NCBI GenBank assembly: GCA_003104975.1
Contig: PQAM01000003.1
Location: 1-59,209 of the forward strand
DNA: 59,209 bases
Direction of reading: 5' to 3'
Source: Candidatus Methylomirabilota bacterium
GTDB lineage: Bacteria > Methylomirabilota > Methylomirabilia > Methylomirabilales > Methylomirabilaceae
The notes beneath the pieces are model-generated. The model saw only the letters and a program-made list of their open reading frames with translations, was not told where the DNA came from and searched no databases. The position numbers and the translations under genes were made by a program. Shown here one piece after another: positions 24,627-34,215 of this stretch; within the stretch, counting starts at the first letter, position 1; each line of letters starts with the position of its first letter.

Positions 24627-25787
24627 TTATTCCAGCCGTTTCTGGAAGCGGAGCGTGCTGGCCGTAAAGAGGACAGCGCCCAGGATCGCCAGGGCCAACA
24701 TCTGGGGCCAGAGGACGGCCGGCCCGTTACCCTTGAGGAAAACCCCCCGGATGATGACCAGGAAGTAGCGGAGCGGGTTCACATAGGTCAGGTACTGGAC
24801 CGCCACCGGCATGTTAGCAATGGGGAACATAAAGCCCGAGAGCAGGACGGCCGGCAGATAGAAGAAGAAGGTGGACATCAGCGCCTGCTGCTGGGTCTTG
24901 GAGACGGTGGAGATGAACAGGCCGATCCCGAGCGTCGAGAGCAGATACAAGGCCGTAGCCCCGAAGAGCAGAAGCAGGCTCCCCCGAATAGGCACCGTGA
25001 ACCAGAAGACGGCAGCGGTGGTGATCAGGGCCACGTCAAAGAACCCGATCAAGGCGAAGGGGAGCGTTTTCCCCAGGATGAGTTCGGCGGGTCGGATGGG
25101 GGTCACCATAAGTTGCTCCATGGTACCGATCTCACGCTCCCGCACAATGGCCATGGAGGTGAGCAGCAGCGAGGTCAGCATAATGATGATGGCGATAACG
25201 GCGGGCACATTGTAGTTTCGGCTCCGCAGATCGGGGTTGTACCAGGCCCGCGACCTCAGATCGACTTCACCCAGGCGAGGCCGGAGGGCATCCGCGGGAG
25301 GTGTCCCCATGGCCACTTCCCGGACAGCGAGCGCCTCGTGCGCGGCCTGGCGATTGTACTGGGCGATGATCCGATTGGCGTAGTCCATGACCACGCCGGC
25401 GGTGTTAGAGTCAGTTCCGTCCACCAGGACCTGCACCACGGCGCTCCGGCCGCGCTTGAGATCCCTCGTGAACCCGGGATCGAACTGCAGGGCGGCCTTC
25501 ACCGTCCCCCGGTCGATCAGCTCCTGCAAAGCCCGAGCCTCGCCCACCCGCTGGACAACGCGGAAGTACCCCGAGCTTTCGAACCGCCGCACCAGCTCCC
25601 TCGACTCCTGGGTGTGATCGAAGTCGGAGACCGCCATGGTGATTTGCGTGATGTCGGTGGTAACCGCGTACCCGAAGACCAGAAGCTGCAGGAGGGGTGT
25701 CACGAAGATGACGGCCTTCATCCGCGGGTCCCGCAGGATCTGGATGAACTCTTTGATCAACATGTGCTGCAACCGTTCCCACATCAC
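24627..25787 (-). CDS. ABC-2 family export permease
   Basis: 386 residues. One N-terminal helix (VIFVTPLLQLLVFGYAVTTDI) is followed by a large extracytoplasmic domain of about 150 residues (DPGFTRDLKRGRSA, DGTDSNTAG) and five C-terminal helices. Between the helices is the ABC-2 motif EREIGTMEQLMVTPIRPAEL. This is the YbhS/YbhR-type layout. It is the last gene of a five-gene operon and forms a heterodimer with the permease at 25797. The substrate, probably drugs or lipophilic compounds, is unknown. Confidence 0.87.
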   Translation of the reverse strand: MMWERLQHMLIKEFIQILRDPRMKAVIFVTPLLQLLVFGYAVTTDITQITMAVSDFDHTQESRELVRRFESSGYFRVVQRVGEARALQELIDRGTVKAALQFDPGFTRDLKRGRSAVVQVLVDGTDSNTAGVVMDYANRIIAQYNRQAAHEALAVREVAMGTPPADALRPRLGEVDLRSRAWYNPDLRSRNYNVPAVIAIIIMLTSLLLTSMAIVREREIGTMEQLMVTPIRPAELILGKTLPFALIGFFDVALITTAAVFWFTVPIRGSLLLLFGATALYLLSTLGIGLFISTVSKTQQQALMSTFFFYLPAVLLSGFMFPIANMPVAVQYLTYVNPLRYFLVIIRGVFLKGNGPAVLWPQMLALAILGAVLFTASTLRFQKRLE

Positions 25788-25796
25788 GCGTGCCCT

Positions 25797-26921
25797 CTAT
25801 TCCAGGTTCTTGGTGAACATCCGATTCGCCGCCACGGTGACGATCAGGGCGAAGAGGCCAAGGAATACCGCTTCTATAGCCAGCAGACGGAGACCGATCC
25901 CCTTGAGGAAAATCCCTTTCAGGATCGTGACGAAGTATCGGGCCGGAAAGGCGTAGGTGATCGCCTGCAACCACCCCGGCATGTTCCCGATGTCATACAT
26001 GAACCCCGACAGCAGGAAGGAGGGCAAGAAGGTAATCACCATCGCCACCTGACTGGCCACGAGCTGCGACTTGGCCCTGATGGAGATCAGCATGCCCAGG
26101 CTCAGGGCGCCCAGGAGGAAGATCAGGGAGAGGCCGAGCAGCAGCACCAGATCGCCCCTGAAGGGTACCCTGAATATCAACGTGCCGGCCAGCACGGCGA
26201 GTGTCACATCGATGAAGCCGATCGCGAAATAGGGCAGCAGCTTCCCGAGCACCAGTTCCGGGACCTTGATCGGGGTGGCAATGAGCTGTTCCATGGTGCC
26301 CCGCTCCCATTCCCTGGCCACTGTGAGAGAGGTCAGCAGCGCGGCGATAACCATCATGATGACCGCGATCAGGGCCGGGACGATATAGTTCTTGCTTTCG
26401 AGCTCCGGGTTGTACCAGACGCGCAGACGGGTCTCGACGGGGGGATCGAGGCGGGTCAGGCCAGACTGCTCCGTGACGAGCTGCGTCGAGTATCGGCCGC
26501 TAATGGCTTCCAGGTAGCTGATCGCTATGGTCGCGGTGTTGGAGTCGCTCCCGTCGAGCAGCGCCTGAACGGGCACCTGACGACCGAGATCCAGGTCACG
26601 CGCGAAGTTCCGGGGGATCACCAGCCCGACCTGGGCTTTGCCGGAATCCAGGGCCCACTCCACATCCGAGTAGTTTCGGGCGATGGCCGCTACTCTGAAG
26701 TAGCCGGACGCCTCAAACTGCGCGAGGAAGCCTCGGCTTGCCGCGGTCCGGTCCTGATCGTACACAATGGTCTGCAGGTTGTCCACATCCAGTGTCAGCG
26801 CATACCCGAACAGGAAGAGCAGGATCATCGGGATGACGAAGGCCATGCCCAGGCTCCGTGGGTCGCGACGGATCTGGATCACTTCCTTTCGAGAGACGGC
26901 CAGTAGCCGCGCGATGCGCAT
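25797..26921 (-). CDS. ABC-2 family export permease
   Basis: 374 residues, with the same plan as the neighbouring permease: one N-terminal helix (MAFVIPMILLFLFGYALTLD), a loop domain containing DGSDSNTATIAI, and five C-terminal helices with EWERGTMEQLIATPIKVPEL between them. The two proteins are clearly paralogous and are separated by 9 bases. Together they would form the membrane channel of the exporter. Confidence 0.87.
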   Translation of the reverse strand: MRIARLLAVSRKEVIQIRRDPRSLGMAFVIPMILLFLFGYALTLDVDNLQTIVYDQDRTAASRGFLAQFEASGYFRVAAIARNYSDVEWALDSGKAQVGLVIPRNFARDLDLGRQVPVQALLDGSDSNTATIAISYLEAISGRYSTQLVTEQSGLTRLDPPVETRLRVWYNPELESKNYIVPALIAVIMMVIAALLTSLTVAREWERGTMEQLIATPIKVPELVLGKLLPYFAIGFIDVTLAVLAGTLIFRVPFRGDLVLLLGLSLIFLLGALSLGMLISIRAKSQLVASQVAMVITFLPSFLLSGFMYDIGNMPGWLQAITYAFPARYFVTILKGIFLKGIGLRLLAIEAVFLGLFALIVTVAANRMFTKNLE

Positions 26922-26922
26922 C

Positions 26923-27900
26923 TCAGTTCTCCCGCAGTGGCGTCCTGGCCGCTGCCCGATCTTCTGCCTCGATCAACGACACGAACACGTCCTCGAGCGA
27001 CGGGAGGATCTTCTCAATCTGGTCCACGCGGATGTTCCCGCGCTCCAGCGCGCCCCGGACGGCCGGCCCATCGGCGGCTGCATTGGCCACCACCACGTGG
27101 AGCAATTTCCCAAAGATGGCCACTTCGCGGACTACCGGTTCTCGCGACAAGAGTTCCAATGCTTCCACGGGGCGATCAACCGTCACCTCGAGGACATCCT
27201 CCGGCATGTGCTCCTGCTTCAGTTGATCCGGCGTCCCAAGGGCAATGATCCGTCCCCGGTAGATCAGGGCCAGCCGGTCGCAGTATTCCGCCTCGTCCAT
27301 ATAATGGGTGGTGACAAAGATGGTGACCCCCTGGTAGGCCATCTCGCGAATGAAGTCCCAGAAGTTCCGTCTGGAGATCGGATCCACGCCAGAGGTCGGC
27401 TCGTCAAGAAACAGGATCGCGGGCTCGTGCAGAATCGCGGCGCCCAGGGCCAGCCGCTGCCTCCATCCGCCCGCTAGCTCCCGAGTCAAGCTCTTCTCGC
27501 GGCCGGTGAGACCGGCCATTTGAAGCGCCCAGGTCTTGCGGGCCGGCTTCTTGTCTTTAGGAATCCGGTAGATTCCCCCATAGAAGTCCAGGTTCTGCTC
27601 CACGGTCAGGTCCTCGTACAGGGAGAACTTCTGAGACATGTAGCCGATGATCTCCTTAATGGCCTCGCCTTGGGTTCGGATGTCCCGTCCCCCGACCCAG
27701 CCGGTCCCACCGCTCGGGGCGAGGAGGCCGGTCAGCATTCGGATGGTGGTGGACTTGCCCGCCCCGTTGGGCCCGAGGAAGCCGAAGATCTCGCCCCGCG
27801 ACACCTCGAAAGAGACCCGGTCCACTGCCACGAAATCCCCAAAGCGCCGTTCCAGGTTCTCCACCCGGACGGCGAGCTCAGGCTGTCCGCTCACCATCAC
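26923..27900 (-). CDS. ABC transporter ATP-binding protein
   Basis: 325 residues. Walker A is GPNGAGKST (near residue 41), the Q-loop is MSQKFSLYEDLT, and Walker B ILFLDEPTSGVDP carries the catalytic Glu. The switch His is in TTHYMDEAEY. The signature motif is LAGGWRQRLALG, where the usual LSGG is LAGG. The start may be the GTG at 27898-27900 or the ATG that follows. It overlaps the upstream ATPase gene by 23 bases. Confidence 0.88.
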   Translation of the reverse strand: MMVSGQPELAVRVENLERRFGDFVAVDRVSFEVSRGEIFGFLGPNGAGKSTTIRMLTGLLAPSGGTGWVGGRDIRTQGEAIKEIIGYMSQKFSLYEDLTVEQNLDFYGGIYRIPKDKKPARKTWALQMAGLTGREKSLTRELAGGWRQRLALGAAILHEPAILFLDEPTSGVDPISRRNFWDFIREMAYQGVTIFVTTHYMDEAEYCDRLALIYRGRIIALGTPDQLKQEHMPEDVLEVTVDRPVEALELLSREPVVREVAIFGKLLHVVVANAAADGPAVRGALERGNIRVDQIEKILPSLEDVFVSLIEAEDRAAARTPLREN

Positions 27901-28843
27901 TGCGTTCCCTTCGTCCGATCATCGAGATAAATACGTCCTCTAAGGATGGGACGACCCGGCGGGGATCATGGGGTTGAAGCCCTTCGGCCTCAAGGGCAGT
28001 CAGGACCGTCGGCAGGTCGCGCCCTACGTCTTCAAGCGCCACGTGGAGCCTGTGGCCGAAAAGGGTTGCGCCTTTCACGTGGGAGACGCCGCTCAGGAAC
28101 TGGCGGGCCCGCCAACCATCCGCTACCGGAATCTCCACCAGGTCACCGGCCATCAGTGCCTTGATCTGGTCCGGCGTGTCCAGAGCCAGCAGGCGACCCT
28201 GGTGTATCAGCCCCACCCTGTTGCATCGCTCGGCCTCGTCGAGGTAAGCCGTCGTCACCAGGATCGTGACCCCCTCCTGTAGCATCTCGTACAGGATGCG
28301 CCAGAAGTCTCGGCGCGAGATCGGGTCCACGCCGTTGGTCGGTTCGTCGAGCAGCACAATCTCAGGCGTGTGGATCAGGGCGCAAGCCAGGCCCAGCTTC
28401 TGTTTCATCCCTCCCGACAGCTTATCCGCCAATCGATCCTTGAACGGGGTCAGGTTGCTGAAACCGAGTAAGCGTTCGATCCGCACTGTCCGCTTCTTCG
28501 TCGGAACCTCGAAGAGGTCGGCGTAGAAGTGGAGATTCTCCAACACTGTGAGATCGCCGTACAGGCCGAAGCGCTGGGACATGTAGGCGATCCTGTTCTT
28601 GAGCGCCTCAGGCTCCTTCCGAACGGAATGGCCGGCCACGATGGCGTCACCGCCGGTGGGGGTGAGGATACCCGCGAGCATCCGAAGGGTTGTGGTCTTA
28701 CCACCTCCGTCTGGACCCACCAAGCCGAACAGTTCCCCCCTCGGAATGGCGAGGCTGAGATGATCCACGGCCGTGATCGGCCCAAACGTTCTCGCGAGGT
28801 CCTGCATCACGATCATAGCGCCTTGCCCCTCCATACCGTTCAC
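27878..28843 (-). CDS. ABC transporter ATP-binding protein
   Basis: 321 residues. Walker A is GPDGGGKTT, the Q-loop is MSQRFGLYGDLT, the signature is LSGGMKQKLGLA and Walker B is IVLLDEPTNGVDP. In the switch region TTAYLDEAE, the position of the usual His is Tyr, so ATP hydrolysis at one composite site may be weak. Two different ATPases, two permeases and a fusion protein recall the E. coli YbhGFSR-type exporter, where two ATPase domains are fused. Confidence 0.88.
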   Translation of the reverse strand: MNGMEGQGAMIVMQDLARTFGPITAVDHLSLAIPRGELFGLVGPDGGGKTTTLRMLAGILTPTGGDAIVAGHSVRKEPEALKNRIAYMSQRFGLYGDLTVLENLHFYADLFEVPTKKRTVRIERLLGFSNLTPFKDRLADKLSGGMKQKLGLACALIHTPEIVLLDEPTNGVDPISRRDFWRILYEMLQEGVTILVTTAYLDEAERCNRVGLIHQGRLLALDTPDQIKALMAGDLVEIPVADGWRARQFLSGVSHVKGATLFGHRLHVALEDVGRDLPTVLTALEAEGLQPHDPRRVVPSLEDVFISMIGRRERSDGERTA

Positions 28844-28844
28844 C

Positions 28845-30032
28845 TTAATTCAGCAGGACCGTTGCATCCGCCGGCATCCCCGGCTTCAGTTCCTGGTTCA
28901 GGTTGTCCACGGTGACCTTCACGGCAAAGACCAGCTTGACCCGCTCCTCCTGGGTTTGGACATTTTTCGGGGTAAACTCCGCTTCCGAGCTGATGAACGT
29001 CACCGTGCCCCTGTACACCTTGCCCCGGTAGGAATCGGTTGTGATCTCACCCACCTGACCCAACTTGATCAGACCAAGTTGCGGCTCCGGGATGTAGATT
29101 TTGAGCCAGATGTTCTTGAGATCGGCGATGGTGACAGCCGGGGTGCCCGCGGCGATCATCTCGCCCGGCTCCACATGTTTGCGCAGGACCACACCGGTCT
29201 GGGGGCTTCGGAGAACGGTGTAACCGAGCTGTGCCTCAGCCGCCGCCAGCGCGGCTCGATCCCTGGCGATGGTGGCCTGGAGCGTCGCCAACTCCTGGCG
29301 CTTTCTGGCCACCTCCAATTCACCCGCCTGCGCAAGCAGCACCCCCGCCTTCGCCTGCCGGACCTCCGCCTCGGCACGGCGGATCTCTTCTTGCCTTGGG
29401 CCTTCCTTCACGAGATCCCAGCGCTCTATCGCACTCTTGTGTCGCTCGACGGCGACATCGAAGGCGGTGCGGGCGGCGTCGCGGGCCTGCTCCGCGATTC
29501 CCCCTTCCCGAAAGAGATAGACCATACGGCAGAAGTCGGCCTGCGCATTTTCCATCACGGCCTTGGCCTCGCGCACCTCGGCCTGAGCCTTCTGCAACTC
29601 CTGGGGACGGGAACCGCTCCGAAGCTCTGCCAGCCTCTCCTCCTTGACGGCGAGATTGGCTTGCGCATCGGCGATTCGGCCCCGGGTGAGCTCCTCCTGT
29701 AGGGCGATCTCCGTTCTGAGCTGCGGCACCCTGGTCTCGGTGGCCTGCAACGACGCGCGCAGCCGGTCCACCTCCGCTTCCAGCTCCCGGCTTTCCAAGC
29801 GCCCAACCAGGGCACCACGCTCGAGACGATCACCTTCGTCCACGGGTCGCTCGATGACCCGACCGGCAATCTTGAAGCTTACGTTTACCTCGGTGGCCTC
29901 GATGGTGCCGGACGCTCTCAGGACACCTTCAGGCTCCCTGCTCCACCAGTGCCAGCCCAGGGTTCCGATAAGAGTCAGGAGCGCCGCTCCAGCAATCACC
30001 AGGACACGCCGCCGATTTCTCACGTTTACCAT
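28845..30032 (-). CDS. HlyD-family periplasmic adaptor (membrane fusion protein)
   Basis: 395 residues from the ATG at 30030-30032; the frame extends upstream to 30158, but the membrane anchor (VLVIAGAALLTLIGTLGW) starts right after this ATG. The lipoyl-like domain is split (VNVSFKIAGRVIERPVDEGD and YTVLRSPQTGVVLRKHVEPGE) around a long coiled-coil hairpin (residues about 100-230). A beta-barrel domain follows. It links the inner-membrane ABC pump to an outer-membrane channel not encoded here. It is the first gene of the operon. Confidence 0.87.
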   Translation of the reverse strand: MVNVRNRRRVLVIAGAALLTLIGTLGWHWWSREPEGVLRASGTIEATEVNVSFKIAGRVIERPVDEGDRLERGALVGRLESRELEAEVDRLRASLQATETRVPQLRTEIALQEELTRGRIADAQANLAVKEERLAELRSGSRPQELQKAQAEVREAKAVMENAQADFCRMVYLFREGGIAEQARDAARTAFDVAVERHKSAIERWDLVKEGPRQEEIRRAEAEVRQAKAGVLLAQAGELEVARKRQELATLQATIARDRAALAAAEAQLGYTVLRSPQTGVVLRKHVEPGEMIAAGTPAVTIADLKNIWLKIYIPEPQLGLIKLGQVGEITTDSYRGKVYRGTVTFISSEAEFTPKNVQTQEERVKLVFAVKVTVDNLNQELKPGMPADATVLLN

Positions 30033-30383
30033 GCCGATCACCCGTGTCACCTTACACCATCTCGATCCTGCCCGAACGAAATACCCTCGTGATTGACGCA
30101 TCGTGAAGATGGCCCTTTCATGTGATAAGATAGGCCATAGGGTTTGATTGTTCTGCAACCTACATCACGCAGGTGGTCTTTCTGTCGGTGTCTTTCATGG
30201 GATAGCGCCCATCCCTCTGCTCACGCACGCCTAATCTACACGCTCCCATACTGAAGAGAGACGCTTCAAAAGAGAGAGGGCTTCTCTTCGCCGTAACCTC
30301 GCAGATAAACCGTCGCACTGCGGGGATCAGCCAGGTCGTGATATAGTGGAAGGGAGACAGACCGGAAGGAGGACAACACGGGG

Positions 30384-31067
30384 ATGAGCGTAACAGTTCA
30401 GGCGCTACGACAGATCCCGTACTTCGCCGAACTGGGCGCCGATCTCTTGAGAGATCTGGCGGGACAGGTGCGCGTGCGCACATACCGAACCGGGGAGATC
30501 ATCCTCCTGGAGGGAGAGGTGTGCGAGGGTCTCTATTTCGTGCTCACCGGTCGCGTCAAGGTCTTCAAGCTTTCTAGCGAAGGCAGAGAACAGGTCTTGC
30601 GAATTCTGGGGCCGGGACGCACCTTCAACGATGTCCCGGTCTTCGATGGCGGCTCGAACCCTGCCGGTATGGCCGCAATCGAGGAAAGCGCCGTCGGCTT
30701 CGTCCCCAAAGAACAGATCATCGCACTCGTAGAGAAAGAACCGACAGTGGCGAAGGCGGTGATCGGAGTGCTCGCCTCCCGCCTTCGGGCGCTCACCCTC
30801 TTGATCGAAGATCTGTCGCTGCGAAGCGTGGTCGCCCGGGTGGCCAAGGTCCTTTTGGACTACACGCGCGGTTACGAGACACTCGTCGAGGGCGGGGCCG
30901 GCGCGAGCGCCAAGCTCACCCAACAACAGATCGCTGCCATGACCGGCTCCGTACGCGAGGTGGTGCAGCGCGCCCTGAAAGTGCTGGAGCGCGACGGGGT
31001 CATCAAGCTGGAGCGCGCCCATGTCTTCATCGTAGATCCGAAAGCCCTCGAACGCTGGAGTGAATAA
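30384..31067 (+). CDS. Crp/Fnr-family transcriptional regulator
   Basis: 227 residues; GGAGG stands 11 bases before the ATG. A cyclic-nucleotide-binding-type domain (TYRTGEIILLEGEVCEGLYFVLTGRVKVF) is followed by a dimer helix and a winged helix (LTQQQIAAMTGSVREVVQRALKVLERDGVI). The N-terminal cysteine cluster of FNR is absent, so it does not carry an FNR-type 4Fe-4S cluster; the effector is unknown. It is divergent from the ABC exporter operon across a 350-base gap and may control it. Confidence 0.88.
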   Translation: MSVTVQALRQIPYFAELGADLLRDLAGQVRVRTYRTGEIILLEGEVCEGLYFVLTGRVKVFKLSSEGREQVLRILGPGRTFNDVPVFDGGSNPAGMAAIEESAVGFVPKEQIIALVEKEPTVAKAVIGVLASRLRALTLLIEDLSLRSVVARVAKVLLDYTRGYETLVEGGAGASAKLTQQQIAAMTGSVREVVQRALKVLERDGVIKLERAHVFIVDPKALERWSE

Positions 31068-31269
31068 GGACTTGGGCCATCGATCCTCCGATCCGATGCT
31101 TGCTCGGATAGTATCCGCGATGTCGCGGGTGAGATCGCCCAGAGCCTCGCTCACGGCGGTTGCCGATGAACGCGTTCCCAACTGCCCTGCAAGTTTTTTG
31201 TGGATAGCTTCGACCTTCCGGCGAGGATAAAGCCAATACAAGTGGAGATGAGAAAAACGCTCCTTCGCC

Positions 31270-33936
31270 TTATTTCACCGCCAGCCTGACCTTGCTTACG
31301 CCTTCAGGCTGATGCGTGGTCCGGAATCCGAGGGTCTCACAGACCCGGAGCATACTCGTGTTGTCGGTGAGGACGGTACCGGTGACCTCCGCCAACCCTT
31401 TATCCTGGGCTACACCAATCAGCATATCCACCAGTTTGTAACCCAGGCCCTTTCCCTGAAAATCGTCGTGGACCACGACGGCGAATTCGCTGCTCCTGAA
31501 ATCCGGTTCGATGATCAACCGCCCGATACCGATAATCCGCCTCTTCTCTCCCGTCCTCAGCTCCGCGACGATCGCCATCTCCCGGTCGTAGTCGATATTG
31601 CAGTACCGAATCAGCATCTCGTGGGTGATCTTCTTCAAGACCTGAAAGAATCGCCCCCGCAATGTCTCCTCTGACAGGGTCGAGAGCATCTCATGTTCCA
31701 GCGGTTCATCCTCCGGCCGGATCGGCCTCAGCAGCACCTCGGTGCCGTCGGTTAATCGCCAGGGGATGACATATTGCGTGGGGTAGGGGGCGATCACCAA
31801 ATGGGGATACGCGCCGGTGTACTCGACAGCCTCCTTTTCAAGAACAATCCTGGCGTCAAGGGCGTGTGCCTTGCCTTCTGAGATCGCGAGCGGGTTGATG
31901 TCGATCTCGGCAATCTCCGGAAAATCGATAATCAGATTGGAAAAGCTGACCAGGATCTGCTCCAACTGCTTCATGTCCGCAGGGGGCCTCCCTCGGTACC
32001 CCTGGATCATCCTGAAGACCTTCGTCTCCTCCATCATCCGTCTCGCCAGGGTCTGGTTTAATGGCGGCAGACCGATGGAGAAGTCCTGAAACATCTCAAC
32101 GCCGATCCCCCCCATCCCAAAGAGGATGACCGAACCGAAGTCTTTATCCTTCTTCATTCCCAGGATCAGTTCGTAATCGACATGTTCTATCATCTTCTGA
32201 ACGGAGATCCCGGCAAGGGTCGCCTCCGGCGCCTTCTTCTGTACCCTTTTGATCATACGTCCATATTCAGTCCTCAACTCACGGTCGGAGGCAATCCCTG
32301 TCACGACACCGCCGACGTTGCTTTTGTGAGGGATGTCCGGAGACACGATCTTCAAGACGACCGGATAGCCCACCATCTGTGCGGCACTGATAGCCTCCGC
32401 TGTACCCTTTGTCAGATACGGTCTGACCGTGGGGATACCGTAATTTGTTAGAAATCGCTTCGACTCTTTCTCAGTCAGGAGCACTCTTCCCTCTTTGCGA
32501 AACTCGGCGATAAAGGCCTTCAGGTTATGTTTGGGCGGCGCCTGGTCGACCGGCAACGTCTCCGGCGTCTCATACAGGAGCTGGAGGTTCCGTCCGTACC
32601 GATACATGTAAAGGTAGGTCTTGACCGCCTCTTCCGGCGTCTCGTAGGTGGGGATGTTGTGCTGAAGGGTGATCCGCCTGGCCTCTTCCACCTGTCCGCC
32701 ACCCATCCACACGGTAATGAACGGTTTATGGCTTCGATCGGCAATCGCTGTGAACCGTCCGGCAAGATCTTCCGGTTGCGCGGCCCCCTGCGGCGTATAG
32801 ATCGTAATCACGCCGCCCACACCGGGATCGTCCAGACAGGTCGTAACGGCCTTCTCGTAGCGCACAATGTCCGCATCTCCCAAGATGTCGACCGGGTTCG
32901 CCTTGCTCCAATAGGCGGGGAGATGGTCGTTCAGTGCCCCGATGCTGTCATCGGTCAGTTGCGCCAGCCGTCCGCCCAACTCCATCAACCTATCGGTTGC
33001 AATGACCCCGGCGCCTCCCGCGTTGGTGACGATGGCAATCTCCGGCCTCTTCGGCAGTTGCTTCGCGTGCAGGACCTCCGCGACGTTGAAGAGATCCGCA
33101 ATATCTCTGACCCGTACGACGCCGACCCGCTTAAAGGCGGCATCATAGGTCTGATCCTCTCCTGCCATTGATCCGGTATGAGACACCGCCGCTTTTGCGC
33201 TTTCAGCGAACCGTCCGGGTTTGAGCACGATGATCGGTTTATTTCTCGCAAACCCCTTCGCGGCGCTGATGAACTTCTTCGCATTCCCGACCCCCTCCAT
33301 ATAGAGCATGATGCTTTTGGTCTCCGGGTCATCGCCCAGGAAATCGATCAGATCCCCAAAGTCGATATCGATCATCGAGCCAAGCGATGCAAAGAGGCTG
33401 AAGCCGACGCGGGCATACATGGCCCAGTCAAGGATGGCGCTCCCCAGCGCCCCGCTCTGGGAAATAAACGCGATCCGCCCCGCTTCAGGACGCACATTCA
33501 GAAAGGAAGCGTTCAGCCCGGTAATCGGTCGGATGACGCCGAGACAGTTGGGCCCGACAATCCGCATACCGTACCGTTTCCGAATCTCCCGGATCTTATC
33601 CTCCAGCGCCTGACCCTTTTCACCGGCCTCCTTGAACCCAGCCGAGATAATAATGATCCCGCCTACGCCCGCCTCTCCACAGACCTCGACCATATCAGGT
33701 ACGGAATGCGCGGGGGTGGCAATGACGGCAAGATCAACCGTGGCCGGCACATCTGCAATCCGGGTGCAGGCATCTATCCCTAGAATAGTTTTCCGTTTTG
33801 GATTGACCGGAAAGATCGACGCCGTCTTTTGCGCGAGGAGGTTCTCCATAATCGCCCGTCCCACGGAACCTTGCTGCTCGGAGGCGCCGATAACGGCTAT
33901 TGTCCGCGGACTGAAGATCTTGTCGAGGCCACCCAT
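31270..33936 (-). CDS. ADP-forming acyl-CoA synthetase fused to a GNAT acetyltransferase (Pat-like)
   Basis: 888 residues from the ATG at 33934-33936, which has AAAGGAAG upstream; the frame opens at 34047 but its first 37 residues are not conserved-looking. Order of domains: CoA-binding Rossmann (IFSPRTIAVIGASEQQGSVG), succinyl-CoA-ligase-like domains (phosphohistidine region AVSHTGSMAG), ATP-grasp (residues about 490-710), and a C-terminal GNAT domain (VVHDDFQGKGLGYKLVDML). Fusions of this type include protein lysine acetyltransferases that control acetyl-CoA synthetase, and ADP-forming acetate:CoA ligases. The catalytic His is not certain here, so enzyme and regulator both remain possible. 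Confidence 0.82.
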   Translation of the reverse strand: MGGLDKIFSPRTIAVIGASEQQGSVGRAIMENLLAQKTASIFPVNPKRKTILGIDACTRIADVPATVDLAVIATPAHSVPDMVEVCGEAGVGGIIIISAGFKEAGEKGQALEDKIREIRKRYGMRIVGPNCLGVIRPITGLNASFLNVRPEAGRIAFISQSGALGSAILDWAMYARVGFSLFASLGSMIDIDFGDLIDFLGDDPETKSIMLYMEGVGNAKKFISAAKGFARNKPIIVLKPGRFAESAKAAVSHTGSMAGEDQTYDAAFKRVGVVRVRDIADLFNVAEVLHAKQLPKRPEIAIVTNAGGAGVIATDRLMELGGRLAQLTDDSIGALNDHLPAYWSKANPVDILGDADIVRYEKAVTTCLDDPGVGGVITIYTPQGAAQPEDLAGRFTAIADRSHKPFITVWMGGGQVEEARRITLQHNIPTYETPEEAVKTYLYMYRYGRNLQLLYETPETLPVDQAPPKHNLKAFIAEFRKEGRVLLTEKESKRFLTNYGIPTVRPYLTKGTAEAISAAQMVGYPVVLKIVSPDIPHKSNVGGVVTGIASDRELRTEYGRMIKRVQKKAPEATLAGISVQKMIEHVDYELILGMKKDKDFGSVILFGMGGIGVEMFQDFSIGLPPLNQTLARRMMEETKVFRMIQGYRGRPPADMKQLEQILVSFSNLIIDFPEIAEIDINPLAISEGKAHALDARIVLEKEAVEYTGAYPHLVIAPYPTQYVIPWRLTDGTEVLLRPIRPEDEPLEHEMLSTLSEETLRGRFFQVLKKITHEMLIRYCNIDYDREMAIVAELRTGEKRRIIGIGRLIIEPDFRSSEFAVVVHDDFQGKGLGYKLVDMLIGVAQDKGLAEVTGTVLTDNTSMLRVCETLGFRTTHQPEGVSKVRLAVK

Positions 33937-34215
33937 ACCACTTCCTTTCTGGTAAGCGTTGATACCGTTCGCTTCGAATTGTCTCACCGCAAGGTATGAT
34001 GAACTATAGTATAAAACGGTGTTTGAGGCAACGAGCACACCGCCCACACAAGATCAGGCGGAATCCCCTTTGTATAACGAAGCGGAGAATGCTGCGGAAC
34101 CCTGCGATGGCAGGACGAGCCGGACACGCATCTGGGTCTCAAGAGAGGTTTGCGGATCCGGAACTGCTTGGATGAACCGACGACAATCAGACTACGGTGC
34201 TTTCCTTCTCGCAGC

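Noticed and set aside
24522-26906. 794-codon plus-strand frame
   Set aside because: It is the antisense shadow of two well-supported ABC-2 permeases and is made of His/Asp/Glu/Gln-rich low-complexity sequence.
30405-31241. 278-codon minus-strand frame
   Set aside because: Most of it is antisense to the Crp/Fnr gene. Its first 60 residues (31068-31241) look somewhat protein-like (RRKVEAIHKKLAGQL, DLTRDIADTIRASIG) and might be a gene remnant, but I recognise no family and see no good start signal.
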